From assembly GCA_001584585.1 (NCBI GenBank), contig LSYV01000005.1:2665393-2725752 (forward strand): DNA of 60,360 nucleotides, in the 5' to 3' direction. The position numbers were made by a program, and so were the translations under genes. Positions 11,485-23,511 of this stretch are shown in pieces. Positions within the stretch are counted from its first letter, which is position 1. Each line of letters starts with the position of its first letter. The notes beneath the pieces were generated by a model that did not search any database, had not been told where the DNA came from, and saw nothing but the letters and a program-made list of their open reading frames with translations. This DNA comes from Gonium pectorale. Its lineage: Eukaryota; Chlorophyta; Chlorophyceae; Chlamydomonadales; Volvocaceae.

Positions 11485-12410
11485 TATCTGTATCTGTATC
11501 TGGACAGGTTACAGGTTACACGTCCGTCAAAGCCGGGGGGGCCATGGACGAATTGCGAATATTGGGGTGGGGGAGCGGGTTATGGTCCTCGTCTCTACCC
11601 CGCTTCAGCGCCTGCCGCCGAAGTATGGCGTGCCTGGTATCCCAGACAGCCTGTAGGTAGGCTCCCACCGCAGCTGGCGGGGCCTCCTTCATAATAGTAA
11701 TCATGTTACGATGCCTAAAGCCCAAAGCAGTCTCGAATTGGTCGCGGAGTTGCTCGTAGCATGGGCATTCGCAGAACACATGTAGTTCATCCTNNNNNNN
11801 NNNNNNNNNNNNNNNNNNNNNNNNNNNNNNNNNNNNNNNNNNNNNNNNNNNNNNNNNNNNNNNNNNNNNNNNNNNNNNNNNNNNNNNNNNNNNNNNNNNN
11901 NNNNNNNNNNNNNNNNNNNNNNNNNNNNNNNNNNNNNNNNNNNNNNNNNNNNNNNNNNNNNNNNNNNNNNNNNNNNNNNNNNNNNNNNNNNNNNNNNNNN
12001 NNNNNNNNNNNNNNNNNNNNNNNNNNNNNNNNNNNNNNNNNNNNNNNNNNNNNNNNNNNNNNNNNNNNNNNNNNNNNNNNNNNNNNNNNNNNNNNNNNNN
12101 NNNNNNNNNNNNNNNNNNNNNNNNNNNNNNNNNNNNNNNNNNNNNNNNNNNNNNNNNNNNNNNNNNNNNNNNNNNNNNNNNNNNNNNNNNNNNNNNNNNN
12201 NNNNNNNNNNNNNNNNNNNNNNNNNNNNNNNNNNNNNNNNNNNNNNNNNNNNNNNNNNNNNNNNNNNNNNNNNNNNNNNNNNNNNNNNNNNNCGGGGCGC
12301 TCTACCATTCCGTTCCAGAACCGTAAGACGAGCTTAGCCCAGTGGTACTGGAGCGGCCTCTGCGCCAACTCACGGTAGAGCAGTGACGGGCGGTAAATTG
12401 GTAGCACAAA
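11485..12410 (-). mobile_element. 5'-truncated LINE (non-LTR retrotransposon) fragment with hexamer 3' tail
   Basis: On the minus strand, 12407-12293 encodes a segment (YRELAQRPLQYHWAKLVLRF) resembling the region just after the reverse transcriptase in L1-like elements. After the assembly gap, 11793-11516 encodes a Cys-rich terminus (MFCECPCYEQLRDQF) like the C-terminal zinc-ribbon of such ORF2 proteins, ending in TAA. The 499-nt gap fits the number of residues usually found between these two parts. Just after the stop come two CCTGT-rich heptamers and then three ATACAG-type hexamers (11485-11502), a microsatellite-like 3' tail. An in-frame stop directly upstream of 12407 suggests 5' truncation there. 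No endonuclease or RT catalytic core is present, so the copy is dead. Confidence 0.72.
11794..12292. other. Assembly gap (499 N)
   Basis: A run of undetermined bases interrupts the LINE fragment. The real length may differ from 499. Confidence 0.99.
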
Positions 12411-13004
12411 CTACTACGATACAATGACTATAGCACATAACTCATAACTCGAGTGCGGGCTGCTGACTTGAATCGACGGTCCATGATACGCCGATGGACA
12501 CGATATGGCATGACACGGTGACAACACGGCATCACGGACAACATGGCATCACGACAGGGCCACCGCCGCTGCTGCTGCCGCTGGGGACCGTGCTGCCGCC
12601 GCGGCTGGTGCCGCTTTCCGTGGCGCTACAGTCGGGATGGGGCAGTACGCTGCCACCCGACGTGCTGGTCGCTCACGGCGCCGGCGGCCTGGCGCGCACT
12701 GGCTGCAGGCGATAAACACTACAACATGCCGATGGGCATCGGTGGCGTTGGCCTGATGGCTGCACTTGGTTGGCTGTGCAACGCGGCGGCCCTGCAGGCA
12801 TCCAGGGCCGCGGCAATGCGGGCAGCGCCGCGGTGACGATGTCTGCGCCGTTTGTGTAGCCGTTGCCTGCTTGTGAGACGGCTTACTCGAGATCTCATTT
12901 GAGCTAATGAGCGGCGTTGCTGCCGCATGTGACCGGCCGTTGCGGCCAGCTTACACTGCGCGAGGCCGATGCTGGAGAAAGCGACGGGGCCTTTCCATGT
13001 GCAG
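12411..13004. other. Unassigned sequence between LINE fragment and first exon-like segment
   Basis: A frame at about 12564-12715 is Pro/Leu-rich and follows an AG acceptor-like site, but it has no clear donor or partner exon. Nothing here can be assigned. Confidence 0.35.
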
Positions 13005-15713
13005 CTCATTGCGCAACAGCGCAACATCGAAGGCAGCCGGGCGTACTGCAACGTGCATTCGTGGCGGAGGCATTGTGAGTTTCGTACATGATGCGTCCGT
13101 TGGGACGGCAACGCCAGCGGTGGTAGCCACAGAGGCGCATGGGGCCGGGCCACACGCGGTCACACGCGTGCGGACGACTGCCGCCGAGCCACCCCGTCGT
13201 GAGTGTGGGCGCAGTGCGTGGGCTCGCCCATCGCGCGCCGAGCCACCCGCCCTGTTCTGTCGTGTGCACGGTAACTGTCCTGTGGGTCACTTATTCGCAC
13301 CATATCCAAGTGGCTCATTCGTCGAATCAGGTGGGCCTAGATGTGATCATTGAGGCACAAAGAGTAAGTCAGTGATGAACTCTTCGGGCCCGCCTCTTGC
13401 GTGAATGTTCGGCCACCCGCCCGTCGTGCGCCTAGGGAGGGGCGGTCGGGTCGCGAGACGCCCTGTTGCCCCGGCGATAGCCCAGAACGCGCCTATCGTG
13501 TGCCACTTGCAACTACAGCTATTGCAGCTTGCTTGGCGACTCGTGGGCATGAAGCTCAACGTGCATTTTTCTACGGAGGACTCCTACAAGCGGGCCTCCA
13601 TCACGCTGGACAAAGGTGGCATGAGGATGAATGGAAGGAGTTGCTGACACAGGCAGGCGGCTCTCCGAGCACAAATCGCCGCCACAAGGTTGTCATTCGC
13701 GCCTGTTTCCTAGGTTAAGATCCTACCAATTCACGAGCCGCCGGTCAAGAGCATGCACGCTGCCTGCGGGCATCCGAGCTGGATCGATGTTCTCTGCGGA
13801 GCAAGTCTCACATACACCGCTCCCTCAGTATGACGGTAACGTGTACCGTCGTCTGGGGGTGACCCCGATCCATCCGCCGCCCGACCGCGCCTGCGCCAAT
13901 CCCGGCACGGTGTCAGTGAGGGGCTCCTCCCTATCGTGTGCCCGGACCGTTTCATATCGTGTGGGGGAACCACCCCTCGATCACGAGGGCACACCGCCGC
14001 TGACCCCCCCCCGCGCATGTTGTGCCTCAGACTCCATCGTTGGGGCAGGCGCCTCCTGGCGCGGTGTCAACCCCCGCCTCACAGCCTGCGCCGCCGCCTC
14101 CGCTGCCACCGCTGCCGCAGTTGCCGCAGGCACCACAAGCGCCCCAGCTTCCCTCGATCACCAGCAGCTCCTGCGCGCACGCTGAAGCCAGCTTCAACGT
14201 GAGTCGAGCCTGCCAGAGGTCGGGGTGCAGCAAAAGGGGTTCTACAACCCATGATTGGGAAGCTTCCCAAGCGCAGCGTCCTGCATCGGTCCATCTGTGG
14301 GCATGTTTGCTCTTGGGGTGCGAGTCTTTGCCCGAGTACACCCCACGCCTGACATCTTCTGTATCATATGGGGCACAGCACTCACATCGAGGCGCCTGGC
14401 AGCATCGATAGATGCCGCACGCTCGCCCGTCTGCACCTAGCAGCTCCGTCAATTGCACGGGGGCCTGTGCGACCCCCACGGTTCGTTTCTTGCGCCCTGT
14501 ACTACCCTTGCGACCAGTGTGACCCATGGGTCATACGTACGTCACCATGTCCCGCATGCGAGTGTTGCCTTTGCCATCCTGCCTCTGGTCGAGTGCTCCC
14601 CTCCTCTCCTCATTGCACCTTGCCCGTGCCGCGCAGGGTGTGCCATTGGGCCCCCCGGCCGCCCAGTGCGCCACAGAGTGAGGCGCAGATGTGAGAGGGT
14701 GCTGCTGCAGTACAGCCATCTTCCAGGCAGGCGTCCTGAGACACAATGCTGCCACCTTCCCTGGCGCACGCAATTCCTCAGGCTCCACCATCTGGACATG
14801 CGCCTCCAGGCGCAGCGCCACTCCCCGTCTTGCAGCCCGCGCCCCTGCACCCGCCGCCGCTGTCAACACTGCGTCCAACGCAGTGTGGCAGCTGCTGCAA
14901 CTGCTGTACGCATCCGAGACGGCTGTATGCTCTGCTGGTCAGGTCCTCCCAGTGCGGCGCTGCTCCCTACCCCGCCGTCCCTGCCGGCGCCGCAGCTTGT
15001 GCACGTGGCGACCACCCGGCTGCTTCGTCAACCCTTTCAGCAGGCGTCTGACACGTATCTGCACGCATCAGCCTGGACCGGACGGTGGCACATCGGCCAC
15101 CGAGCCGAGCTCTGCGCCTTCACTGCGGGGCTCAGCACCATCAGCCCGAATGAGCGGTTGCCGCCTGCCATCTACAAGTGCACGCAGTCCTCCTACTACA
15201 GGTAGCAGGTGTGCGATCTATGGCCGCTACAACGCGCTAACGAGTTGCCACTCCTGCCTACGTGTTATACTGCACCTGGCGTGGGCACTGCTGCTGAGGG
15301 CTGCCTCACCGCAACGCAAGCCACGAACCATGGATGTTCTTCCGCCTTGCACGTGCACGTGTTTGTCCTGACAGCTCCACTGACATACTCTTACGCGAAG
15401 AGGGCCTGGCAGGGGCTGCGTCCTTTTCGTGTCTCGGCCAGAAGTACGCCCACTTCCACCGGGCAATACCCATCCCGGACATGGATGGGGAGTGCCCCGA
15501 GGTCTTTATGACGTCTGTCAACGGGGTGGAGATGACCACACACTCGCCGTTTATTTGTTCTGTACGGACCCTGGATACGGGAGTTGTCTTGGCAGCCCCA
15601 GCACCTCCCTCCGGACCCCGCAGGCATTCTCAGGCAGTGTCTCCAGATCCTGAGCTGCCTCACCCATTTGCCTCGGTGCCTCACTTTAGCGTGGCTGGAA
15701 CGAAGCGAACGGG
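13005..15713 (+). CDS. Candidate multi-exon gene with Pro-rich linkers, model unresolved
   Basis: Several exon-like pieces lie in one direction, each between consensus AG and GT sites. 13005-13074 starts LIAQQRNIEGSRAYCNVHSW. 13528-13615 starts LAWRLVGMKLNVHF. 14031-14198 is Pro-rich with PPPPLPPLPQLPQAPQAPQL and a closing Cys. Further Pro/Ala stretches begin near 14772 (APPSGHAPPGAAPLP) and 14942 (PPSAALLPTPPSLPAPQL). A last segment from about 15442 reads KYAHFHRAIPIPDM and continues past the point where its inverted copy stops. Phases between consecutive pieces do not all agree, so exons are missing or the locus is decaying. The product is not recognised. Against the copy at 16120-16300, the stretch near 15107-15180 shows mostly synonymous third-position changes in the frame reading SSAPSLRGSAPSARMSG, which argues that this part was once translated. 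Confidence 0.3.
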
Positions 15714-16300
15714 ATGAGGCAGCTTGGGATCTCGTTTTTTTTTCCTCGTGACTCGTGTCGTGTCGTGAACGCCCGCGACGTCCCGAGTGAGGCGCTGGAG
15801 CTGCCATGCGACGCCGTTGACCGGGGTCCGTAACAGCTCAAATAAACGGCGAGTGTATGGTCATCTCCACCCCGTCGACAAACATCATGAAGACGTCGGG
15901 GCACTCTTCCTCCATGTCCGGCATGGGTATTTCCCGGTGAAAGTGGGCGTACTTCTGGCAGAGACACGATGGACGCAGCCCCTGCCAGGTGCTCTTCAAG
16001 CGAGAGTATGTTGTGGGAGCTGTCGATACAAACGACTGCACGTGCAAGGCAGCAAAAACATCCGTGGCTCGTGGCTTGCATTGCGGTGAGGCCCTCAGTA
16101 GTCAGTACCCTCAGCAGCAATGCCTACGCCAGGTGCATTGTCCGCGTATGCCAGGAACGGCAGTATATAAGCGCAATGTCGACTCCCATAGATTGCCTAC
16201 CTGCTGTACGGTAGCAGGATGGCGTGCAACTGTAGATGGCAGCTGGCAACCGCTCATTCGGGCTGACGGTGCCGATCCTCGCAGTGAAGGCGCTGAGCTC
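15107..16300. repeat. Imperfect 1.2-kb inverted repeat (arms 15107-15666 and 15712-16300)
   Basis: Reading the right arm on the minus strand reproduces the left arm nearly end to end with scattered substitutions and small indels. Matched landmarks include the Ser/Pro segment (15107-15180 against 16300-16225), the LHV-F-TAP exon region, KYAHFHR-IP-PDM (left from 15442, right reading down from about 15957) and an inner 19-bp match (15646-15664 against 15731-15713). The spacer is only about 45 bp. Each arm holds the same exon-intron pattern, so this looks like a tail-to-tail duplication of a 3' gene end. The right-arm copy ends in TGA at 15838; the left arm has a sense codon there and runs on. 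The arms are too diverged to be a recent assembly artefact. Confidence 0.8.
15838..16130 (-). pseudogene. Right-arm copy of the duplicated 3' exon
   Basis: This frame covers about 90 codons and ends in the TGA that the left arm has lost. It includes WQGLRPSCLCQKYAHFHREI and IPMPDMEEECPDVFMMFVDG. It may be the terminal exon of a minus-strand gene or a relic. The upstream Ser/Pro segment (16300-16200) belongs to the same copy, but no start or complete exon chain could be traced to the right. The family is not recognised. Confidence 0.4.
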
Positions 16301-17158
16301 GAGGTCTCCGGGCGGGCATGCAGACTTGGATTACCCCATGCGTATGCCCAGTGTACAGGAGACCGTAAGGACGCCTTCCGATGCCAAACCCTGTCGCACG
16401 GGCATGCATGTGCATACTCCCGGTGGGGATGCAGTGGGTTATGTGTAGATGGCAAGAGGTGTTGGTAGTGGCTTGTCACAATGTGCTGAAAGGCGGGGCG
16501 GGGCGGTGCCTGTTCCTGGGCTGTATGCCTCGTGTCCGTGCGGCGCAGCTGCGCACCAAAAGCAATGCTAGGCCCAACCAAGGTTTGCCCTTGATGCCTG
16601 CGCACAACCTGAAAGTAGTTCTGGTGTCGGCTGCTGGCACTGACGCGTCCGCGGCCGCCCAAGGCCCAGACATGCTCACAGGCACACAGGGACCTGCCTC
16701 CCGCAAGCTCCATTGACGCGTACATGAACTCCTTACTACAGCTCTGATGGCCCCTTGCCTTCTCAACCGCTCAACCGAGGGCTACCGAAGGCAACCCCGC
16801 GGCACAGTTGTCGCCCACACCGCAATCACGCGTGCTACAACCATCAGACAGGCACATCTGCCTCAATACGGCTGTGCCCAGAGGGGTGCACAGATTCCAT
16901 CGCAGGATGACTACCCGACACACGGGCCCGCCCAGGGATGCTCTCGTCAACCGCACTACCAACGCAAGCCAATGGCGCACATCTTTGCTCGTTGTGTCTG
17001 GCTGCCTGCCCTCGCACGGCTGTCGAACCTCCACCGCCCAATCGCGGCCGGCGCGGGGCCCCGCCCTTCCCCATACCGCCCATGCCTCAAAAACAGTAAC
17101 ATCTTGCACCCTACTTTCCAAATACGTGCCTTCCCCATCACCATTCCTCCGCATCACC
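16301..17158. other. Intergenic, 3' of RAP-domain gene
   Basis: No coding pattern is seen apart from frames antisense to the RAP gene end. The last 30 bp (from 17131) is the 3' flank that was also copied to 5356. Confidence 0.45.
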
Positions 17159-20100
17159 CTAGTCTGCCAAAGCTAGCTCAGGTGCCTCTGCGCCCGCTGC
17201 CGGCGTCTCTGGCCCCTCAGCCGCAGCCGCACCTCCTGCCGCGGCCTGCGCCCTCCGCCGCGCCGCCTCCCGCATGCTGGCGTGCAGCGCCACCAGCTGC
17301 TCCCGCTGCTGGCGCTGCCCCAGGCCCAGCCACCGCTCCACGTGCAGCCCCGCCACCAGCCAGCCGCGCAGCCGCAGCAGCCGGACCGTCACCGCGCCGC
17401 CCGCCAGCGGCGGCGGCACCGCCGCCGCTAGGTCGCAGGCCCCGCGCTCAGTCGCCGGCATCTGCCAGGGCGGCAGCAGGACCAGCGTGTAGCCGACGCG
17501 GCGGCCTAGCCTCACGACGCCCAGCCTCTCACCCTCGAACGTTGTGCGCCAGTAAAAGGGCAGATCCGCCGCTTCCGCTGCCGCCTCCAGCGCCGCCTGG
17601 CAGCGCTGCAGCTGCCGGACCATGCCCGGCGGCTGCACTGCCAGCAGCTGTCCAGCCGCCAGCCGCCAGCGCGCTGCTTCCTCCCGGTCGCGTCCGACCA
17701 CAGCTCGACGCCACCGGCCGTGGAGCCGCAGGCGCCGCCACGTCGACGGCCGCTGCCGCGCTAGCATGGCCCGCGCCTCAATGAGCGACCGCAGCAGCGC
17801 CGGCCGCGCTTCCAGCCTGTGCGTGGAGCAGCACACGGCCCGCGCGGCGCAGTAGCGGAAGAGTCGCGGCGTGTACATCCGCGCGACGCACATCGCCCAG
17901 GTCACCTTAACCAGGGACTCCAGGGTGAGCAGCTCGGAGCGCTCCGCGCACAGCCGCCGGGACAGCAGGCCCAGCGCGCGTGCCAGCAGGCGATGCGAGG
18001 CGGCAGCCTCGGGCGGCTGCGCGGCGCGGGGCGGGTAGATGGGTGCGACGAGCGCGGCGGGAGGCGGTGGCGGCGCCGCCACCGCCGCCTTGACGGGCGC
18101 AACGCCGGGCACGGCGGGACGTGCTGGCGCGGCCGTGCTGGCGGCGGCGGCGGCAGCTTGCTTGCGCGGCGGCGTCGAGGAGGGGCGCAGGGTGGGGGGC
18201 ATGGATGCCGGAGCAGCAAGGACGGAAGCCACTGCTGCGGCCGGGTGCGCGCCAGAGGTGTCGACGGCGGCAGCCCCGGCAGCCCCGGTGCGCAGAGCTC
18301 GTAGCCGCTGCGGGAGCCGGAACAAGACCTCCTGGCGCGGTAAGCGCAACACCCGCAGCGGCGCCGCCGCTGCCGCCACCGCGGGGCGGCGGCGCCTGAC
18401 TGCTGGTTGGCCTGTCCGGCGAGCCCCCGAGGGAAGCTCGCCAGCGGCATCCGCAGCGCCCTCTTCTAGGACAGCGTCCTCTGCCTCGTCCTCGCCCGCG
18501 GAAGGCCTGCGACCGCTTGCATGGCCCCTAGCAGCCGGCTGAAGGGACTGACCCTCCAAACAGCCCGGAAGCGAAGCCGAGCCTACGGGCCCCAGCTTCG
18601 CGTCGCCCTCCTGTGCCGCCACCTGCGGTGCCTCCCGCGCAGCAGCCACACTCCCAGGCGTCCCGGCTGCGCTTCGCCGCCGTAGTCTTAGGCGAAGCTG
18701 GCGCGCTTGCGTGTCGCTGCTGCGGTAAAGCACTCTCACCGCCGCCCAGAGCGCATCCACGGCCGGCGAGTCCGCGCCCGCACCCGTGCCGACCGCACTA
18801 CCCGTGGCGCCAGCCTCAGCAACGTCCAAACCCCTCCCTTCCAGAGCATTCTCATTGCTTGCCAGCATTGCTGCTGCCGCCGCCGCCGCCGCCGGGGGCG
18901 TCGCCGGCACCGGCAGCACGACGTGCGCGCCCACGTCGCCGCCGGGTGGCGGCACCAGTGTGGCCACCGCCCATGCCAGCTCGCACAGCGTGTGGGACGC
19001 GAGGGCGGGAAGGCGGCGCAGCAGCAGCGCGCAGGTAGCCTGGAGCACGGGCGCAGCCGGGCGGTGGCGGTGCGCGACGCAGGCGAGGAGGAACATGGAC
19101 AGGAGGCCGCCGTCGAGCGCGGACCCGCGGGTCAGCGGGTCGCCGGCGATGGTGGCGGCGGTGGCGCCTGCGGCATTATCGCGGGGCCGCGACACCAGCA
19201 CAGTCACGGCCTGCGCCTCTGCGATGGCGTCGCTGCGGATGGCGTCCTCCACGACGCCCGCCAGCGCCCAAACGACAGCGGGCGGGCAGGCCCGCGCCTC
19301 GCTGCCGGCTGCCACCCCGGGACCGCCACTGCCGCCGAGCCCGCCGTTGGCGGGAGACGGCTGGCACATGGCCCCCAGGCCCCACAGCAGCGGCACGGCC
19401 TCGCGGACGCCCATGGCGGGGGCCAGAGCCACGGCGCGGCGGCACACCAGCTGCAGCAGCCGGTCGTCCCGCACACCTAGCCGGCCCAGGCTGCACACCA
19501 CACTGGACAGGAACACGCCCTCGCTGGCGGCGGCGTCGTCGCTGCCAGCGCGATCGGCGGCGGCGGAGGAGGAGGAGGCCGAAGCGCCGTCAAGCGAGCG
19601 CCCGTGGCTGTCGGACGACGGAGGCGGCGGCGGCAGCTGTGGTGAAGGCGCGGAGGCGAGGCGGGCCATGACGGCGACGGCAAAGGCAGCCAAAGCGCGC
19701 GGCTGGCGGCAGCGGAACTGTGCCATCGCGCGGCCCAGGATCGCCAGGGCCTGACCGCTCTCCGCCAGGCGCTGCACCCCACCTCCGCCTCCGCCGCTTG
19801 GCCGCAAAGGCCCCAGTCCCGCGCCGGTGCTGTGCACCGGCGCTCCAGCGCCCATCCCCGCCGGCAGAGCCGCCGCCGGGGCCTCCGACGCCTGCGCGGC
19901 CATCAGCGCCGCCGACCGCTCCCACAGCGCCGCCAGCGCGCCCTCGCCCGGCTGCACGCCCGCTGCGCTATACGCCCATGCGACCATAGCCACGTGCCGT
20001 AGGCCCAGGCGCGGCAGCGCCGCCAGCAGCGGCCCGCGGCTGTCCTGGAACAGCCGCAGGGACGCCATGCCGGGTAGGTCGCCGCGCGCGGTGTGGATGA

Positions 20101-23100
20101 GCTTGGCAACCGACCAGAGGGCCATGGCCAGTTGGGGCGGCGCGAGGGCGGGCAGAAGGGATGCCAGGCGGCTTGCCAGCGGCTCCAGGGAGGGGTGCAG
20201 AGGGCAGCCCAGGGCCGCGAGCGCCCAGCTGCACATGAGCAGCGCCTGCAAAGGGCGGCGGGGGGGGGGGCAGGGATGGGCGAGGGCAAGAGGCGTGAGA
20301 ACTGAGGTGGGCCGGAGTGGTTGGGGGCAGCGGAGCATGCTCACGTGCGGTTGCGCGAAGGGTGGGATGCAGGCCGGCACGGCGGGGGCAGGGCGGGGCG
20401 GAGGCCGGGATCGTCGTCGCGGGCCCGACCGCCGACCACGCGAGAACCCCCACTCCACTACAACGGATGCCCACGACACGCCCAAGCCTTAGCTATGCAG
20501 CCACACATCCAAAGCCCCCCTGCGCCTCCTCGCGCACCTGAGGGTCCAGCTCCGTGATGCGGCGGCCCAGCACCCTGCACAGCTCCTCCAGCCCCGCACG
20601 CGGCACCCGCGCGCCCAGTTCCGCCAGCGCCCACAGCATGCGCGCCAGGTGGCACGCGGGCAGCGCCTCGCGCGACCCCAGATCGAGCCCGGGCGGTACC
20701 GCTTCACTTGGGCCCAGACCAGCTGCGGCGGACCGGCCATGCTGTTCCCTGCTGTCCAGCCCGTACCGCCGCTCATCGCTCCGCTGCTGTTGCCATGGGC
20801 CCTGCTTCTGTTCCGAGTATTCTTGCGCGAGTATGGGGAAGGGGGCGCCGCGCGGCCGCTCCAGAGCGGCGGCCACCGCGGCCGGCAGCCGGACGGCCCT
20901 GTGGCCGCCGCCCTGGAGGTGCGCCAAGCCCCACAACATGGTGGCCAGCTGGTAGGGCGGAGTGGAGGGCAGCACCGCGAGGCACCGGCTCTCCAGCAGC
21001 TCCACAAACTCGGCCGCCGAATGCTGCTGGCCTCCCACACCTGATGCCCTGCTCCCAGAGCCCACTTTCCCCACGGCCCGCGCGGCACCCACGGCCCCCG
21101 CCGCCCCAGCCGAAGCCTGGGACGCGGCGGAGCCGTAGGCGTACAGCAGCTCAGCCAGGTCTTGAGGGCCCAGCTGCCGTACCCGGTGGCGCAGGTAGGG
21201 CCGGGCGGCGTCGAGGAGGGACCCGACCCGCGGGTCGGCGAGGGCACCCAGCGTCGCCATCGCGCCGAGCATGTTGGCGATCTCACGCGGCTTGAACGCC
21301 TCCAGCTGCTGACACGCAGCCTCCGCCAGCACCGCCAGCGCCTGCCTGATAAGGGCGGCGTCGGCTGCATCGACTGGGGATACCGCGCCGCTGCGGGCGC
21401 CGGCGACAGTGTCGCCTGGGGCGCCCGGCCCAGCCGCTACAACAGCGCGGTGAGTCGCACCCGGCCACAAACCCGGCGCCGCCGCCGGGCGAACTACCGC
21501 CGCCGGCGCGGCGGGCGAAGGCAGGGGCGGCAGCGTTCGGGAGAGGCCCCACGCCATGTTCGCCAGTGCCTGCGGGCCGCAGTCGGGCCGCGCCGCCGCT
21601 GCCGAGACGGCAGCGCTCACAGCCCGCCGTACGGCGGGATCGTTGTACACCGCGCCGACCTTGCCCATGCCGTACACCACCATGGACAGCCCCACGGGCG
21701 TCATGGCGGCGAGAAGGCCCGGCTGCGCCAGGCGGTCCTTCAGCTGCTCCAAGAGCTGCCGTACAGTACCATGTGTGTGGTACGACGGGTGCAGCTTCCC
21801 CAGCACCCAGACCAGGTCCTGCAGCGCCCGCGCGTCGAGCGCCGCCGCCAGGCCGTCCCGTACGGCGGAGGCGGCCATCACCTCCGTTAGCCGCTCCATG
21901 GCAGCGCCACCGCAGCATCCCAGCTTGACCAGATTGTGAACTAACGCCGCCGCAGTGGCCGCCGCGGAGGCCGCGCCCTTGCCTACCCCGACGCCGCCAT
22001 TCCGATATTCGCTGCGAGGCTGATGAGCTGTTGCTGCCTCCGTGCCTCCCACACCACCTGCGTGCGCGCGCTCCGGGGCTGAGCCCGACGCCTGGCGCAA
22101 CCCGGCCATGGCCCCCGTCGGGGACGCGACATAAGCTCCGCATCCAGCAGGTAATGCGGCACGCTCGGGATCACGCCCGAGCTCTGTGGCTACCGCTAAG
22201 TGACAAGCCGCTGCGCTCGCGACGGACTCCAGCAGCGCCCGCAGGCCCTCCGACTCCGCCGGCGCCCTGTCCCCTCCCGCCGCCTCTGGCGCCGCTGCCG
22301 ATGCGCCCGCTGGGACCAGCTCCCCCCGCGCCGCATCGCCCCCCTGGCGCAGGCTGTCGAGACTCCGCCCCGGGGACTGCATCGGGGACTTGTCCCCCAG
22401 CCGAAGGCGCAACCGCAGCAGCAGGTACGTGAGGTGAACCAACTCCGAGAGCGGCGCATGGCGAGCGGCGGAGGCTGTGTCGTTGGCGGCGCTTGCTGGC
22501 CCCGCACTGGCGGCCGTCGCTGAGAAATGCCCGTGCAGGGCGGCCAACAGCACGGGGAGCCCGGGGCGGCCGGGAGACTGTTGCGGCTGAGCCGCGTGGG
22601 GCGGGTGAGACGCCATATATGCCAGGGCGCGCAGGCACGCCGCCTGCGAGGCAAACGCAGAGGCGGTATCAGTGAGCTTGACTTAGGAGCAGCACTGCCA
22701 GGGTCAAGGGTGTCGGATGAGCTTATGGCTCTGTCCTCCAATCTGTACACCACAACTGTCACGCTTTGCCCGAATGCACCCCGCCCCACCTCCCACCCAG
22801 TGACGAGCCCAAACGCCGCGCTTCCCCAGTGACTGGAGTCCCCAGACAACAGCTTTGCACCTTGCTGTTGATGAAGTCGGCTGGCTCCCGTTCACGCCGG
22901 TTTGTCGCAAGGGCGGTTGCCCCAAGCTCTGGGGCAGAAGGCGCGCCGTCATCGTGACCAGAGCGTTGCTGGTTGCCGTGGTCAGTATCAACACTTGAGC
23001 TAAAGTGTGCTTGGCCTCTGCTTTGGGCTGCGTGCGGCCAGCTGTCGCGTCGGCTGCCCTCGCCCACCAGTGCAACGTGGCCCGCCCCAGGACGGAGGCG

Positions 23101-23511
23101 TCCTCGCGGCGCAGGCTCAGGCTCAGGCCCAAGCTCAGGGACGGGCGTACCCTGACGTGGCGGGGGGCTATAACCATTTAATCTCTGAGTCCCATGCAAA
23201 GGCACCGGCAGAAGCTTGGCAGTCCGTCGCGTGTCCACCAGAATGTGGAGGGCCTCGGGTGGTGGAGGTTGGCCATCTGTGTGTGGCTGCGAATTAAGCA
23301 AATCCAGGCTCCTTTGCCGCTTATCATGTCCAGTTATAAACACTGGGTCATCCAGGGCCACTCGCGCAGGAGCAAGCGCGCGGCGGCTTTGTGCCCGGTA
23401 CGTGGTGCCGACGACCAGTATCGAAGTCCTCTCAGCACGCAATTTGGCGTCATAGCAATTGATGTATGGTAGCGTGCGGGCCCTTTGTTCACCCAGCGCC
23501 GGCATCATCAT
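17159..23511 (-). CDS. Helical-repeat (OPR-like) protein with C-terminal RAP domain, probable organelle RNA factor
   Basis: Two exons are firm: 22643-20538 (702 codons) and 20245-17159 (1028 codons plus stop). They join in phase 0 over a 292-bp intron. The 22643 exon follows an acceptor (TTTGCCTCGCAG), and its frame is open before the Met at 22616, so an upstream exon is expected. 23511-22861 (217 codons, ending at AAG|GTGCAA, phase 0) fits and would give 1947 residues, but it is less certain. The protein is an alpha-solenoid of degenerate repeats such as GPQALANMAWGL, PYQLATMLWGLAHL, HLARMLWALAELGA and PPQLAMALWSVAKLI, interrupted by long Ala/Gly/Pro stretches. The C-terminus (FYWRTTFEGERLG, then LRLRGWLVAGLHVERWLGLG) matches the RAP domain pattern. 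In Chlamydomonas such proteins act in chloroplast or mitochondrial RNA stability, splicing or translation; the target cannot be read from the sequence. Confidence 0.85.

Noticed and set aside
14027..14527. 166-codon minus-strand frame
   Set aside because: Antisense to the Pro-rich exon 14031-14198 and without splice-consistent continuation.
13528..15958. C2/ferlin-like domain in the Pro-rich candidate gene
   Set aside because: Fragments such as IPMPDMEEECPDVF have a vague resemblance, but the pieces cannot be joined in one frame and no calcium-binding pattern is evident.
16747..17784. 345-codon plus-strand open frame, Pro/Ala-rich
   Set aside because: Most of it is antisense to the RAP-domain exon, whose frame is supported by the duplicate at 5356-5771 and by the RAP pattern.
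18786..19754. 322-codon plus-strand open frame
   Set aside because: Antisense shadow of the RAP-gene exon 20245-17159; no motif and no splice partners.
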